Below, piece by piece: positions 1 to 8,185 of a stretch of 64,000 bases of DNA. Numbering within the stretch: the stretch's first letter is position 1; the number at the start of each line of letters is the position of its first letter. A model generated the notes under the pieces. The model saw only the letters and a program-made list of their open reading frames with translations. It had not been told where the DNA came from and searched no databases. The DNA is taken from assembly GCA_015259125.1 (NCBI GenBank), contig JABZGR010000010.1:1-64000 (forward strand), given 5' to 3'. Source of the stretch: Alloprevotella tannerae (GTDB taxonomy: Bacteria; Bacteroidota; Bacteroidia; Bacteroidales; Bacteroidaceae). The translations under genes were made by a program, and so were the position numbers.

Positions 1-118
1 GATCCTCTTCTCTCAACAATGGGATCAACTCCTTCAGATCGTTGCGATTGGCCGGACTACGACCAACATTATCGGTACACTCCAACGGCAAATAGGAATG
101 GCAATAAAAGGTAAACAC
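1..118 (-). CDS. Possible 5' end of an unidentified gene (runs off the left edge)
   Basis: On the minus strand an open frame begins at a GTG (118-116), directly after an in-frame TAG, and reads 39 codons to the edge. Its residues include LPLECTDNVGRSPANRNDLK, which looks protein-like, and it lies 60 bp after the stop of the GH25 gene on the same strand. No family is recognisable. The opposite strand is also open from 2 to 166 (54 codons ending in TAA) in exactly complementary codon phase, so this could instead be the C-terminus of a plus-strand gene. The choice cannot be made from so little sequence. Confidence 0.3.
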   Translation of the reverse strand, partial: MFTFYCHSYLPLECTDNVGRSPANRNDLKELIPLLREED

Positions 119-177
119 GACCTAAACCAACATAAGCCCCACAAGGGCCTAATTCTTCATCAATAAGATATGGTACA

Positions 178-2487
178 TTAAGGCGTATGCACCATCTTTT
201 TCAAAAACTGCGCTTTGGAACCGTTAAAGATATTGATGTCTACTTCGCCATGAATACCTCTGACGCGCCCCTCAGGCGTTAGCTGCCAATACTCCAAGTG
301 AACGTAAGGTTTGTATTCGCTATAACGCGCAATCCACATTTTGTATTTCAGCAAACTTTCGGGTGCATAAGATAAATAATCGTTGACGAAAAGTTGACTG
401 ACATAAAGAACCGGTCGCCGCCCGGTACGCAGCTCCACGATGTGCAACCATTGCAGCATACGATTAAACAACACATCGCGCCCGCCAATGCGCTCTATCT
501 GCTTATGCGAAGGCTCTACGTCGAGCATAGGAGCCAAATCTCCGCGTTTGCCGTGCGTTTGCTTCAGGAAAAAGGTTGCCTGCTCCGTGGGAGGCGTATG
601 TGTAGAAAAGAAATGATAAGCTCCGGCATGCAGGCCGTTTTGCAAAGCGCTCTCTAAGTCGCTCTTATAGTATTTATTGTACAGCGTTGTACCTTCAGTT
701 GCCTTGACATAGACAAAGGTAACAGGGTAATTGATCTTCCCTTTCACCTTGCGCGGAAGCGTTCCAAGACTTGTAATGCGTAATTGAGAAAAGTCTATTG
801 AGAATCGTTGCTTCCCCTGCTCATGCTGATGGCGGGAAATATCAATGCCATACACTCGGTCCGCATTGTAAACCATCTGTTCGCCTAAGAAACGACCTTT
901 TCGCCAAATGCCGGCACGGACAATGTGGTGCAAAGAAAGCCCGATACCAAAGCCATTGCGTTTACCTTTCCGCCAAAGTCCTTCATAATAATCGCCCTGC
1001 TCATTCGTAAAGACACCAAATCCCGTACGACGAAAAGTTTTGTCGATGCCGCCGACATAAAAATCGCTCTCCGTTCGACAAGATCCCTGATAGAGCGTAT
1101 CGGCCTTCCACTGTCCGGTATAAATACGCCCGCGCTTATCGATATAAACCCCGAGTCCTTCACGCTTATCTTTCAGCCATTGACCGGCATAGACTGAGCC
1201 ATCGGCATATTGCATACGTCCGGAACCAACGCGCACACCGTTTAAGAAAGAGCCGGTATAATGCCCATCGGCCAACGAACGCACTACGTAACGATCCGCT
1301 AATTGTTGCCAACCGGCAACATTTGTCAGCAATGGCGCAGTAAGACGGAGAGAATCTGTAGCAAAAGCGCGCGGCTGACGGAACCATAGGTCAATACCCT
1401 TTAACCAATTATCGAAAACGCTCAACAGGTAAGAATGATTTGAATAAAACAGTTGCGACAACTCGTCTCCAACATTGGTTTTACCAAACCCAACTACGCC
1501 ACACACCTGTCCAAACTGATTCAACATAGGTCCGCCTTCAGCCAAAGTAAGATTAGGCTGTGTAGTTTTTGCTGCATCAGGCAAGGCTGTCGACGCTTCT
1601 TCCGGCGTCATCAATTGATAACCCAAAAAGTAATGCGCACCTTGCCCGAAGGCCCACGCTTGTGGATTAAAACGATAAATCACAAATCGATGCGCCTCTT
1701 TAGGCAAACGCTCTGCGTCCAATTGTAACAAGATGAGATGAGCCGTTTGATCGCCCGTATAATGCGCTTTATAGTGACGCGCTACGATAGAGTTTTCAAC
1801 TTCTTGCTTGGTCGTTATGCGATAATTTTCTACTCTTTTTGCCGCCAAGTGCTTTGACGGAAGCATTTTCAGCACGAGTTGCAGAAGCAAATCAGTTTTC
1901 ACTTGCCGCCTTATGATACTATCACGCAGCGTCATTACGTTATTGTAGCCGCCATCAACAACCGTGTGAGAGTGAGCATAGTTATCTAATTCACGTCGTA
2001 AGATCTTTTGTTTACTCATCTCTGCTTTCAAGGCTTTGGCCAACATTTGTAACCGAACCTGTAAAGTTTCGTTTGGAAGTTTTTCTGGCAGACGAGCTTG
2101 AAGTCGCCTCGTCGTAACTAAGTGTCCGGCATTAGAAACGAAGAAGCCGGTAGCAGTTGTCTTTTTATAAATGGAATCGGGGCGCACATCTACTTTTGGC
2201 GCAATACTATCTGTTGTCGTCCCCTCTATATATAATGTATCCCCCTCGGAAGACGTTACGCGATAGCAAACTTCAGCCTCAATCAGCGCCACACCTTTCA
2301 ATTGTCGCTGCAAACCATTAGGTATAAAGACCCAAGCACAGAGGGAAAAGAGCAACACGGCCAATACAGCCCACCAATACCGACGACACCAAGTCAAGCG
2401 CGCACCAACCTTGCGCCGAACCCGACGCCGCAAACGACGACTACGCAGGATCTGCTTACCAATTGGAGAACGTCTTTTATGGCTCAT
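178..2487 (-). CDS. Membrane-anchored GH25 muramidase with MORN repeats and a degenerate trypsin-like domain
   Basis: A 769-residue protein that probably cleaves or binds peptidoglycan outside the cytoplasmic membrane. An Arg-rich N-terminus precedes one membrane segment (about residues 37-54). A trypsin-like region follows: TGFFVSNAGHLVTTRR at about 113-128 aligns with the usual GFF/LVT-H start but has Arg where the catalytic His belongs, and later AEGGPML replaces GNSGGP, so this domain is probably inactive. Several MORN-type repeats (YTGQW, YEGLW) occupy about 410-540. The C-terminal 225 residues are GH25: YGIDIS (Asp549), VKATEG, GAYHFF and LDVE (Asp656, Glu658) keep the acidic catalytic residues. 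I chose the ATG at 2487 because it gives basic-then-membrane topology. The frame is open 62 codons further upstream, but that stretch contains the valS terminator and is not protein-like. Function follows from GH25; the MORN role is unknown. Confidence 0.85.
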   Translation of the reverse strand: MSHKRRSPIGKQILRSRRLRRRVRRKVGARLTWCRRYWWAVLAVLLFSLCAWVFIPNGLQRQLKGVALIEAEVCYRVTSSEGDTLYIEGTTTDSIAPKVDVRPDSIYKKTTATGFFVSNAGHLVTTRRLQARLPEKLPNETLQVRLQMLAKALKAEMSKQKILRRELDNYAHSHTVVDGGYNNVMTLRDSIIRRQVKTDLLLQLVLKMLPSKHLAAKRVENYRITTKQEVENSIVARHYKAHYTGDQTAHLILLQLDAERLPKEAHRFVIYRFNPQAWAFGQGAHYFLGYQLMTPEEASTALPDAAKTTQPNLTLAEGGPMLNQFGQVCGVVGFGKTNVGDELSQLFYSNHSYLLSVFDNWLKGIDLWFRQPRAFATDSLRLTAPLLTNVAGWQQLADRYVVRSLADGHYTGSFLNGVRVGSGRMQYADGSVYAGQWLKDKREGLGVYIDKRGRIYTGQWKADTLYQGSCRTESDFYVGGIDKTFRRTGFGVFTNEQGDYYEGLWRKGKRNGFGIGLSLHHIVRAGIWRKGRFLGEQMVYNADRVYGIDISRHQHEQGKQRFSIDFSQLRITSLGTLPRKVKGKINYPVTFVYVKATEGTTLYNKYYKSDLESALQNGLHAGAYHFFSTHTPPTEQATFFLKQTHGKRGDLAPMLDVEPSHKQIERIGGRDVLFNRMLQWLHIVELRTGRRPVLYVSQLFVNDYLSYAPESLLKYKMWIARYSEYKPYVHLEYWQLTPEGRVRGIHGEVDINIFNGSKAQFLKKMVHTP

Positions 2488-2635
2488 TGCTTTGCTGCTA
2501 TAATAAGGCGCGAAATTACCAAATCGCGCAATAATTAACAATAATAGACCAAGAAATCTATCAGCTTCGCGTTTATCTTCCCTTTTAAAGCATTTGTATT
2601 TATACAGAGAGCGAAGCGGGCGAGGCGTAAGTTCA

Positions 2636-2681
2636 AGAATAAAAATAAGGCGCACCAAGTTTTTACTTGGCACACCTTATT
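2636..2681 (-). terminator. Intrinsic terminator of valS
   Basis: Two 16-base arms (2666-2681 and 2644-2659) pair along their whole length when read on the minus strand, counting G-U wobbles, and a T-rich run follows at about 2636-2645. Read on the plus strand, the wobbles become mismatches, so the structure points in the valS direction. It lies about 95 bp after the valS stop codon. Confidence 0.8.
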
Positions 2682-2774
2682 ATATATGGTCGTTTTAACC
2701 GACTTTCATTCATCAAAGCAAAAGCAGGCTTTGCAGCAAACGTTCATAGCTCGGCAAAGTCTCGGTGAATCGCT

Positions 2775-5456
2775 TTATCCTTTCGCTAAATCTGCAAGGC
2801 GCACTTGAAGTGATTGGATTTTCGCTTCAGCATCGCTCTTCTTCTTCCGCTCTAAGGTGACAACGGCTTCTGGTGCATTGGCTACAAACTTCTCGTTACC
2901 CAATTTCTTTTCAATGCCGGCGAGGAATTGCTTCAAGTGGGCTAATTCTGCCTCAGCCTTAGCGCGCTCTGCCTCAATATCGATTAAGTTGCCTAAAATA
3001 ACGGCGAATGTATGCGTACCTACCATAAAGACAGACGCATTAGCATTCTTCTCAGTTACCTCGGTGATACTACTAATGTTGGCCATCTTCTCGATAATAC
3101 CATTGTCCGACTTCACCGGATTCTCACCAATCACTTCCAACTCGAGACTTTCTTTCTTCGCAATATTCTTCGCATTGCGCACGGCGCGTACACCCTGCAC
3201 GATGCCTTTAATTTGCTCAAACGTAGCCAAGATTTTCGCGTCTTCAGCTTGCGGTTGCGCGATATTTTGCGGGTCGATCATGATGCTTTCTCCCGATTTA
3301 CGCTCTGCCAAGTGTTGCCAAAGTTCTTCGGTAATAAAAGGCATAAACGGGTGAAGCAAATGTAGGAGATCATTAAAGTAAGCTTTGACCTCGTTAATCG
3401 TCCGGCGGTCGATCGGTTCGCCGTAAGCCGGCTTCGTCATCTCAAGCAGCCAGCCACTAAACTCGTCGGTAATCAGTCGGTAGATCTCCATCAGGGCCTC
3501 GCTTAAGCGATATTTTGTGAAGAGATCAGCAATTTCAGCTGCACTCTTGCGCAACTGGGCACCAAACCAATCCAAGGCGCGGCGCGCCGTTTGCGGTTGC
3601 GCGCCGTCAGAGACTTCTAACGAGTCAATCAGACGGAAACAGTTCCAAATCTTATTGCAGAAGTTGCGCCCCTGTTCACACAAACTGTCATCATATAAGA
3701 TGTCGTTGCCCGCAGGTGCGGCCAGCATCAGCCCCATTCTGACGCCGTCTGCGCCAAAACTGTCTATCAAAGCCAAAGGATCGGGAGAATTGCCCAACGA
3801 CTTCGACATCTTTCGCCCAAGCTTGTCGCGCACGATACCCGTAAAGTAAACGTGCTTAAAGGGCATCTTTCCGGTATATTCATAGCCCGCCATAATCATT
3901 CGAGCTACCCAGAAGAAGATGATGTCCGGACCGGTTACGAGATCGGCCGTCGGGTAATAATACCGAAACTCCTCATTGTTCGGATCAGAAATACCGTTGA
4001 AGAGCGAGATGGGCCACAGCCACGAAGAGAACCACGTATCCAGCGCGTCCTCATCTTGCTTTAAGTCTTTGGCTTCAATGGTTGCGTCGCCTGAAAGTTT
4101 GCGCGCCTCCTCTACGGCCTCCTCGATGGTTTCAGCCACGACGCAATCGCCATTGGGCAGGAAGTAAGCCGGAATGCGATGCCCCCACCAAAGTTGGCGC
4201 GAGATGCACCAATCCTTAATGTTGCTCAACCAGTGGCGATAGATGTTCTTATATTTTGTCGGGTAAAATTTGATTTCATCATTCATTACCGGCGGCAATG
4301 CAAGGTCGGCGAAGTGCTGCATCTTGAGGAACCACTGCATAGAGAGCTTAGGCTCAATTGGCACGTTGGTGCGCTCTGAGAAGCCAACCTTGTTGACGTA
4401 AGGCTCTACGCGCTCCATCAAGCCTGCGGCTTCTAAGTCTTTCTCTATTTGGCGACGCACGTCCAGGCGATCTTGTCCGACGTAAAGTTCGGCGGCTTCG
4501 CTCAGAGTTCCGTTGTCGTTGAATATATCTATGGAAGCCAACTTGTGCTTTTGACCCAGCATATAGTCGTTGACGTCGTGCGCAGGCGTTACCTTCAAAC
4601 AGCCCGTGCCGAAAGCGACATCGACATATTCGTCTTCAATGACGGGAATCTCGCGACCAACGAGCGGAACGATTACTTTTTGGCCCTTGAGCCACTGATT
4701 TTTGGGATCTTCAGGATTGATACACATTGCCGTATCTCCCATTATCGTTTCCGGACGCGTCGTTGCAACGACAGCATAGCGCCGCCCTTTCTCGTCGATG
4801 TGTACGACAGAGCCTTCAGGGGCTTCCTTTTGATCGTCGTTGCTCAAATAATAGCGCAGATAATAGAGCTTTGAATTTTCCTCTTTATAGATTACTTCCT
4901 CATCACTTAAGGCCGTGAGCGCCTTTGGGTCCCAATTGACCATGCGTACGCCGCGATAAATCAATCCCTTTTTATAAAGATCCACAAAGACGTGTATGAC
5001 GCTTCGCGAACGCTCCTCATCCATCGTAAATGCCGTGCGCTCCCAATCGCAACTAGCCCCTACGCGGCGCAGCTGTTGGAGGATAATGCCGCCGTGTTCG
5101 TCTGTCCATTCCCAAGCGTGCTTCAGAAATTCCTCGCGCGTGAGGTCTGTTTTCTTGATGCCCTTTTCTGCCAAACGGGCTACGACTTTAGCTTCCGTGG
5201 CAATGGAAGCGTGGTCAGTCCCGGGCACCCAGCAGGCATTCTTGCCCTCCATCCGCGCACGGCGCACGAGAATGTCTTGAATCGTTTCGTTCAGCATATG
5301 GCCCATGTGCAATACGCCTGTGACATTGGGGGGAGGGATTACGACGGTATAGGGTTCTCTTCCGTCCGGTCGAGAGCGGAAGAGGTGATGCTTCATCCAA
5401 TAATCATACCACTTAGTCTCTACGTCCTGTGGTGTGTATTTAGCTGCTAATTCCAT
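2775..5456 (-). CDS. valS: Valine--tRNA ligase
   Basis: Cytoplasmic class I aminoacyl-tRNA synthetase that charges tRNA-Val and edits mischarged threonine. The 893-residue length fits the family. PPNVTGVLHMGHML near the N-terminus is the HIGH-type ATP-binding motif, and KLGRKMSKSLGNSPDP is the KMSKS loop. The middle holds the CP1 editing domain (VVATTRPETIMGDTAM). A charged coiled-coil tail (about residues 820-893, rich in Glu/Lys/Ala) is the ValRS C-terminal tRNA-binding arm. The start ATG at 5456 gives the typical MELAAKYTPQDVETKWYDYW opening. A -7-like TAACTTTG lies 29 bp upstream, and a strong terminator follows the gene, so it is probably transcribed alone. Confidence 0.98.
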   Translation of the reverse strand: MELAAKYTPQDVETKWYDYWMKHHLFRSRPDGREPYTVVIPPPNVTGVLHMGHMLNETIQDILVRRARMEGKNACWVPGTDHASIATEAKVVARLAEKGIKKTDLTREEFLKHAWEWTDEHGGIILQQLRRVGASCDWERTAFTMDEERSRSVIHVFVDLYKKGLIYRGVRMVNWDPKALTALSDEEVIYKEENSKLYYLRYYLSNDDQKEAPEGSVVHIDEKGRRYAVVATTRPETIMGDTAMCINPEDPKNQWLKGQKVIVPLVGREIPVIEDEYVDVAFGTGCLKVTPAHDVNDYMLGQKHKLASIDIFNDNGTLSEAAELYVGQDRLDVRRQIEKDLEAAGLMERVEPYVNKVGFSERTNVPIEPKLSMQWFLKMQHFADLALPPVMNDEIKFYPTKYKNIYRHWLSNIKDWCISRQLWWGHRIPAYFLPNGDCVVAETIEEAVEEARKLSGDATIEAKDLKQDEDALDTWFSSWLWPISLFNGISDPNNEEFRYYYPTADLVTGPDIIFFWVARMIMAGYEYTGKMPFKHVYFTGIVRDKLGRKMSKSLGNSPDPLALIDSFGADGVRMGLMLAAPAGNDILYDDSLCEQGRNFCNKIWNCFRLIDSLEVSDGAQPQTARRALDWFGAQLRKSAAEIADLFTKYRLSEALMEIYRLITDEFSGWLLEMTKPAYGEPIDRRTINEVKAYFNDLLHLLHPFMPFITEELWQHLAERKSGESIMIDPQNIAQPQAEDAKILATFEQIKGIVQGVRAVRNAKNIAKKESLELEVIGENPVKSDNGIIEKMANISSITEVTEKNANASVFMVGTHTFAVILGNLIDIEAERAKAEAELAHLKQFLAGIEKKLGNEKFVANAPEAVVTLERKKKSDAEAKIQSLQVRLADLAKG

Positions 5457-5484
5457 GTTTTGTGGATTATAGTAATTAAGGCTG

Positions 5485-5492
5485 CAAAGTTA
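5485..5492 (-). promoter_or_regulatory. Candidate -7 box for valS
   Basis: Read on the minus strand this is TAACTTTG, a match to the Bacteroidota -7 consensus TAnnTTTG, 29 bp before the valS ATG. No clear TTTG -33 element stands at the usual distance, so the call is moderate. Confidence 0.5.
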
Positions 5493-5559
5493 AAGAATTT
5501 TGCTTACTCTTTGTGGTTCGTTTTCCCGTTTTTGCTTTGTCTTATCTCTTGTTGTTATT

Positions 5560-5643
5560 GTTTGCTGCCACCAAACTATCGTTTGCCGACGCCAAATCAT
5601 TGTTTGCCGGGACCAAACCATCGTTTGGCGGCAGCAAACAATA
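5560..5643. repeat. Array A: four 21-bp GTTTG-N7-CAAAC units
   Basis: Four contiguous 21-bp units, each GTTTG, a 7-bp core, CAAAC (CAAAT in unit 2) and a 4-bp linker. Cores are CTGCCAC, CCGACGC, CCGGGAC and GCGGCAG; linkers are TATC, CATT, CATC and AATA. The array is preceded by TATT. The 17-bp body of unit 4 is the reverse complement of unit 1 at 16 of 17 positions, so the whole array could also fold as one long stem. It sits in the 560-bp divergent region between valS and tig. The rest of that region shows a small hairpin (5817-5836) and the candidate tig promoter, and I see no gene in it. Confidence 0.93.
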
Positions 5644-5929
5644 GAGCCATCAGTGGAAGCATTGCGTTGTTGAGATATTAAGTGATTGAAAATAAGATGC
5701 GCTCAGGCATAGTCTTGTTGTTCTTTGTAAAAAATATCAAGACCTTGGCTGTAAGTTTATCTTGAAACCCTTTCGCTATCGTTATTAGGCAGGAAAAGGG
5801 CGTCTTCTTCTAATAAATCGGCTCTTCCGGGCCGATCACACTTAGTCGTCGGAGGCTATAAATCAGACATAAGAGGCAGATAGAAAGCGAAAAAATGGGC
5901 TAAGATGAGGGCAAGCCGGAAGAAATTGT

Positions 5930-5937
5930 TAACTTTG
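5930..5937 (+). promoter_or_regulatory. Candidate -7 box for tig
   Basis: TAACTTTG matches the Bacteroidota -7 consensus TAnnTTTG and stands 79 bp before the tig ATG. The -33 element is not obvious. The repeat array at 5560-5643 ends about 290 bp upstream. Confidence 0.5.
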
Positions 5938-6016
5938 CGCGCTCCTCACCTTAAATTGTGGGTGAAAGGTGCCCTTTACTGTAAGATAATAAAAACAATA
6001 AATAGAAGATAATTCG

Positions 6017-7363
6017 ATGAACATTTCATTTGAAAAGTCCACTCCGGTCAGTGGTACGATTACGATTCAACTCGTCAAGGCTGATTATGCAGAGAAGGTC
6101 AATGAGGCATTGAAAAAAATGAGCCAAAAGGCGCAAATGCCGGGATTCCGTCCGGGAAAGGTGCCTTTCAGCTTGGTAAATAAAATGTATGGTCCGCAAG
6201 CAAAGATGGAGGAAGTGAACAGATTGCTTTCCGACAAATTGTTTGGCTATATTAAAGAACAAAAATTGGAAGTGTTGGGCGAGCCGATGGGCAATGAGTC
6301 GCAAGCACCTCAAGACATAGAGAACCAAGACGACTTTGAGTTTAAGTTTGATATTGCTTTGGCGCCTGAATTCTCTATCGAATTGAACAAAAAAGACAAG
6401 GTCGACTATTACGAAATCGAAGTAGACGATGCACAAGTCAATAGTCAGATCGAAGAAATGACGCGTCAGGCCGGCCATCCGGAAGATGTTGAAGAATATC
6501 GCGATGGTGATATTCTCCGCGGCCCGTTAACGGAGCTCGATGAACAAGGACAGCCGAAAGAAGGCGGCATACAAGTAGAGCGCGCTTCATTGATGCCGAA
6601 TTATTTTAAGGCTGACGATCAGAAAAAGCTATTTGACGGTGCAAAGAAAAACGACGTCATCACTTTTAAGCCTGCTGAAGCACACGGCGATGTCGAGGCT
6701 GCTTCTTTGTTGAAGATAAAGAAGGATGAGGTAGCACAACACGCCGGCGACTTCTCTTTCCAAGTTGAAGAAATAAGCCGCTTTGTGCCGAGCGAGCTAG
6801 ATCAGAAGTTGTTTGATCGCATCTTTGGTGAAGGTCAAGTAAAGAGCGAAGAGGAATTTCGCGCGAAGATCAAAGAGCAATTGCAGCACCAACGTGTAGC
6901 TGATGCCGACTATAAGTTCTTACAAGACGCTCGCGCTTATGCTGAAAACAAAGTGGGCGAGTTGGAATTCCCGAAAGACTTATTGCGCCGCTTTATGTTG
7001 GCAAACAATAAGGATAAGGACGAGAAGTATGTTGACGACAACTTCGACTCCAGCTTGAAGGAATTGAAGTGGCAGTTGATTCGCGAGAAACTTACGAGCG
7101 AGGCCGGCATTAAAGTAGAAGATGCAGATATGAAAGAAATGGCGATTTCTGCTGCTCGTTTCCAATTTATGCAATACGGCATTAACAACGTACCCGACGA
7201 ATATTTGGAAAAATACGCGCAAGAAGTGCTGCAAAAGCAAGACCAAGCACGTGCTATCTTTGATCGCGTGATAGATACGAAACTTACAGCCGCTTTGAAA
7301 GAGAAAGTTGGCTTGAAGAAAAAGAAGATTTCTCAGGAAGACTTTGAGAAACTCTTCAAGTAA
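6017..7363 (+). CDS. tig: Trigger factor, ribosome-associated chaperone
   Basis: Folding chaperone that binds the ribosome exit tunnel at protein L23 and shields nascent chains. The 448-residue length is normal. GFRPGKVPFSLV at about residues 44-55 is the ribosome-binding signature loop (GFRxGxxP). The central FKBP-like region (about 150-250) is weakly conserved, as is usual in this phylum, and the C-terminal half is the helical arm-forming domain (KEEFRAKI-like and basic helices). The gene is followed by clpP and clpX, the classic tig-clpP-clpX order, but two hairpins lie in the 150-bp gap before clpP. The start ATG opens the typical MNISFEKSTPVSGTITIQL. Confidence 0.95.
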   Translation: MNISFEKSTPVSGTITIQLVKADYAEKVNEALKKMSQKAQMPGFRPGKVPFSLVNKMYGPQAKMEEVNRLLSDKLFGYIKEQKLEVLGEPMGNESQAPQDIENQDDFEFKFDIALAPEFSIELNKKDKVDYYEIEVDDAQVNSQIEEMTRQAGHPEDVEEYRDGDILRGPLTELDEQGQPKEGGIQVERASLMPNYFKADDQKKLFDGAKKNDVITFKPAEAHGDVEAASLLKIKKDEVAQHAGDFSFQVEEISRFVPSELDQKLFDRIFGEGQVKSEEEFRAKIKEQLQHQRVADADYKFLQDARAYAENKVGELEFPKDLLRRFMLANNKDKDEKYVDDNFDSSLKELKWQLIREKLTSEAGIKVEDADMKEMAISAARFQFMQYGINNVPDEYLEKYAQEVLQKQDQARAIFDRVIDTKLTAALKEKVGLKKKKISQEDFEKLFK

Positions 7364-7392
7364 TCTCTACAAAATAAGCACGTTTTTCAGAG

Positions 7393-7427
7393 GCGACGCT
7401 CCTTTATCCTATTGTAAGGCGCGTCGC
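7393..7427 (+). terminator. Hairpin after tig, possible terminator
   Basis: GCGACGC pairs with GCGTCGC, and an inner CCTT/AAGG extends the stem. It lies 30 bp after the tig stop codon. No long T-run follows, so it may be a partial terminator or an RNA-stabilising structure. Confidence 0.5.
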
Positions 7428-7445
7428 TTACTGATAAATAAAGAT

Positions 7446-7493
7446 AGAAAGACGTGCAGATTGGCATAATGATTGCCTTTCCTGTCTTTCTTT
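7446..7493 (+). promoter_or_regulatory. Hairpin in the clpP leader
   Basis: AGAAAGAC pairs with GTCTTTCT, enclosing an inner GGCA/TGCC stem, followed by TTTAA. It lies just upstream of the clpP start at 7514 and could act as a terminator, attenuator or 5'-UTR structure. The sequence does not decide between these. Confidence 0.35.
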
Positions 7494-7513
7494 AAGCACA
7501 ATATAATATAGGA

Positions 7514-8176
7514 ATGAGGACAGACTTTGAAAAATTCGCCACGGGCAAGTTGGGCATCAATTCTATGGTGCTCGACGACGTAATTAAGGCGCAAGCGCAA
7601 TATTTGAACCCATATATTTTGGAAGAACGCCAATTGAATGTAACACAAATGGACGTTTTTTCGCGTTTGATGATGGATCGTATCATCTTTTTAGGGACAC
7701 AAATTGACGATTATACGGCCAACACGCTGCAAGCGCAGTTACTTTATTTGGATTCTGCAGACCCCGGCAAGGATATTTCCATTTATATCAACTCTCCCGG
7801 CGGTTCGGTCTATGCAGGCTTAGGCATCTACGACACGATGCAGTTTATCGGCAGCGATGTTGCGACTATTTGTACCGGTATGGCTGCATCTATGGCCGCC
7901 GTCCTCTTAGTGGCGGGCAAGGAAGGCAAGCGCTCCGGCTTGAAACATAGTCGTGTGATGATCCATCAGCCGATGGGCGGCGCGCAAGGTCAGGCTTCTG
8001 ACATTGAAATTACGGCTCGCGAAATACAGAAATTGAAGAAAGAACTCTATACCATTATTGCCGACCATTCGCATACCGACTTTGAGAAAGTATGGCAAGA
8101 TAGCGATCGTGATTATTGGATGACCGCAGAAGAGGCAAAAGAATATGGTATGATTGACAAGGTTCTGACTAAGTAA
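7514..8176 (+). CDS. clpP: ATP-dependent Clp protease proteolytic subunit
   Basis: Serine peptidase that forms the tetradecameric chamber of ClpXP and degrades proteins unfolded by ClpX. The 220 residues contain all hallmarks: INSPGGSVYAG, the nucleophile in GMAASMAA (Ser126), the catalytic His in RVMIHQPMGG (His151), and the catalytic Asp in the segment before YWMTAEEAKEYGMID. An N-terminal stretch of about 35 residues precedes the core, as is common for Bacteroidota ClpP, and may be a propeptide. clpX begins 9 bp after the stop codon, so the two are almost certainly co-transcribed. Confidence 0.97.
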   Translation: MRTDFEKFATGKLGINSMVLDDVIKAQAQYLNPYILEERQLNVTQMDVFSRLMMDRIIFLGTQIDDYTANTLQAQLLYLDSADPGKDISIYINSPGGSVYAGLGIYDTMQFIGSDVATICTGMAASMAAVLLVAGKEGKRSGLKHSRVMIHQPMGGAQGQASDIEITAREIQKLKKELYTIIADHSHTDFEKVWQDSDRDYWMTAEEAKEYGMIDKVLTK

Positions 8177-8185
8177 CAAACAGGA

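Noticed and set aside
2488..2673. N-terminal extension of the GH25 gene
   Set aside because: The extra 62 codons cover the valS terminator hairpin and are not protein-like; the ATG at 2487 is preferred.
5560..5643. CRISPR array
   Set aside because: There are no unique spacers of 30 bases or so; repeat arms are 5 bp and cores resemble one another. No cas gene is present.
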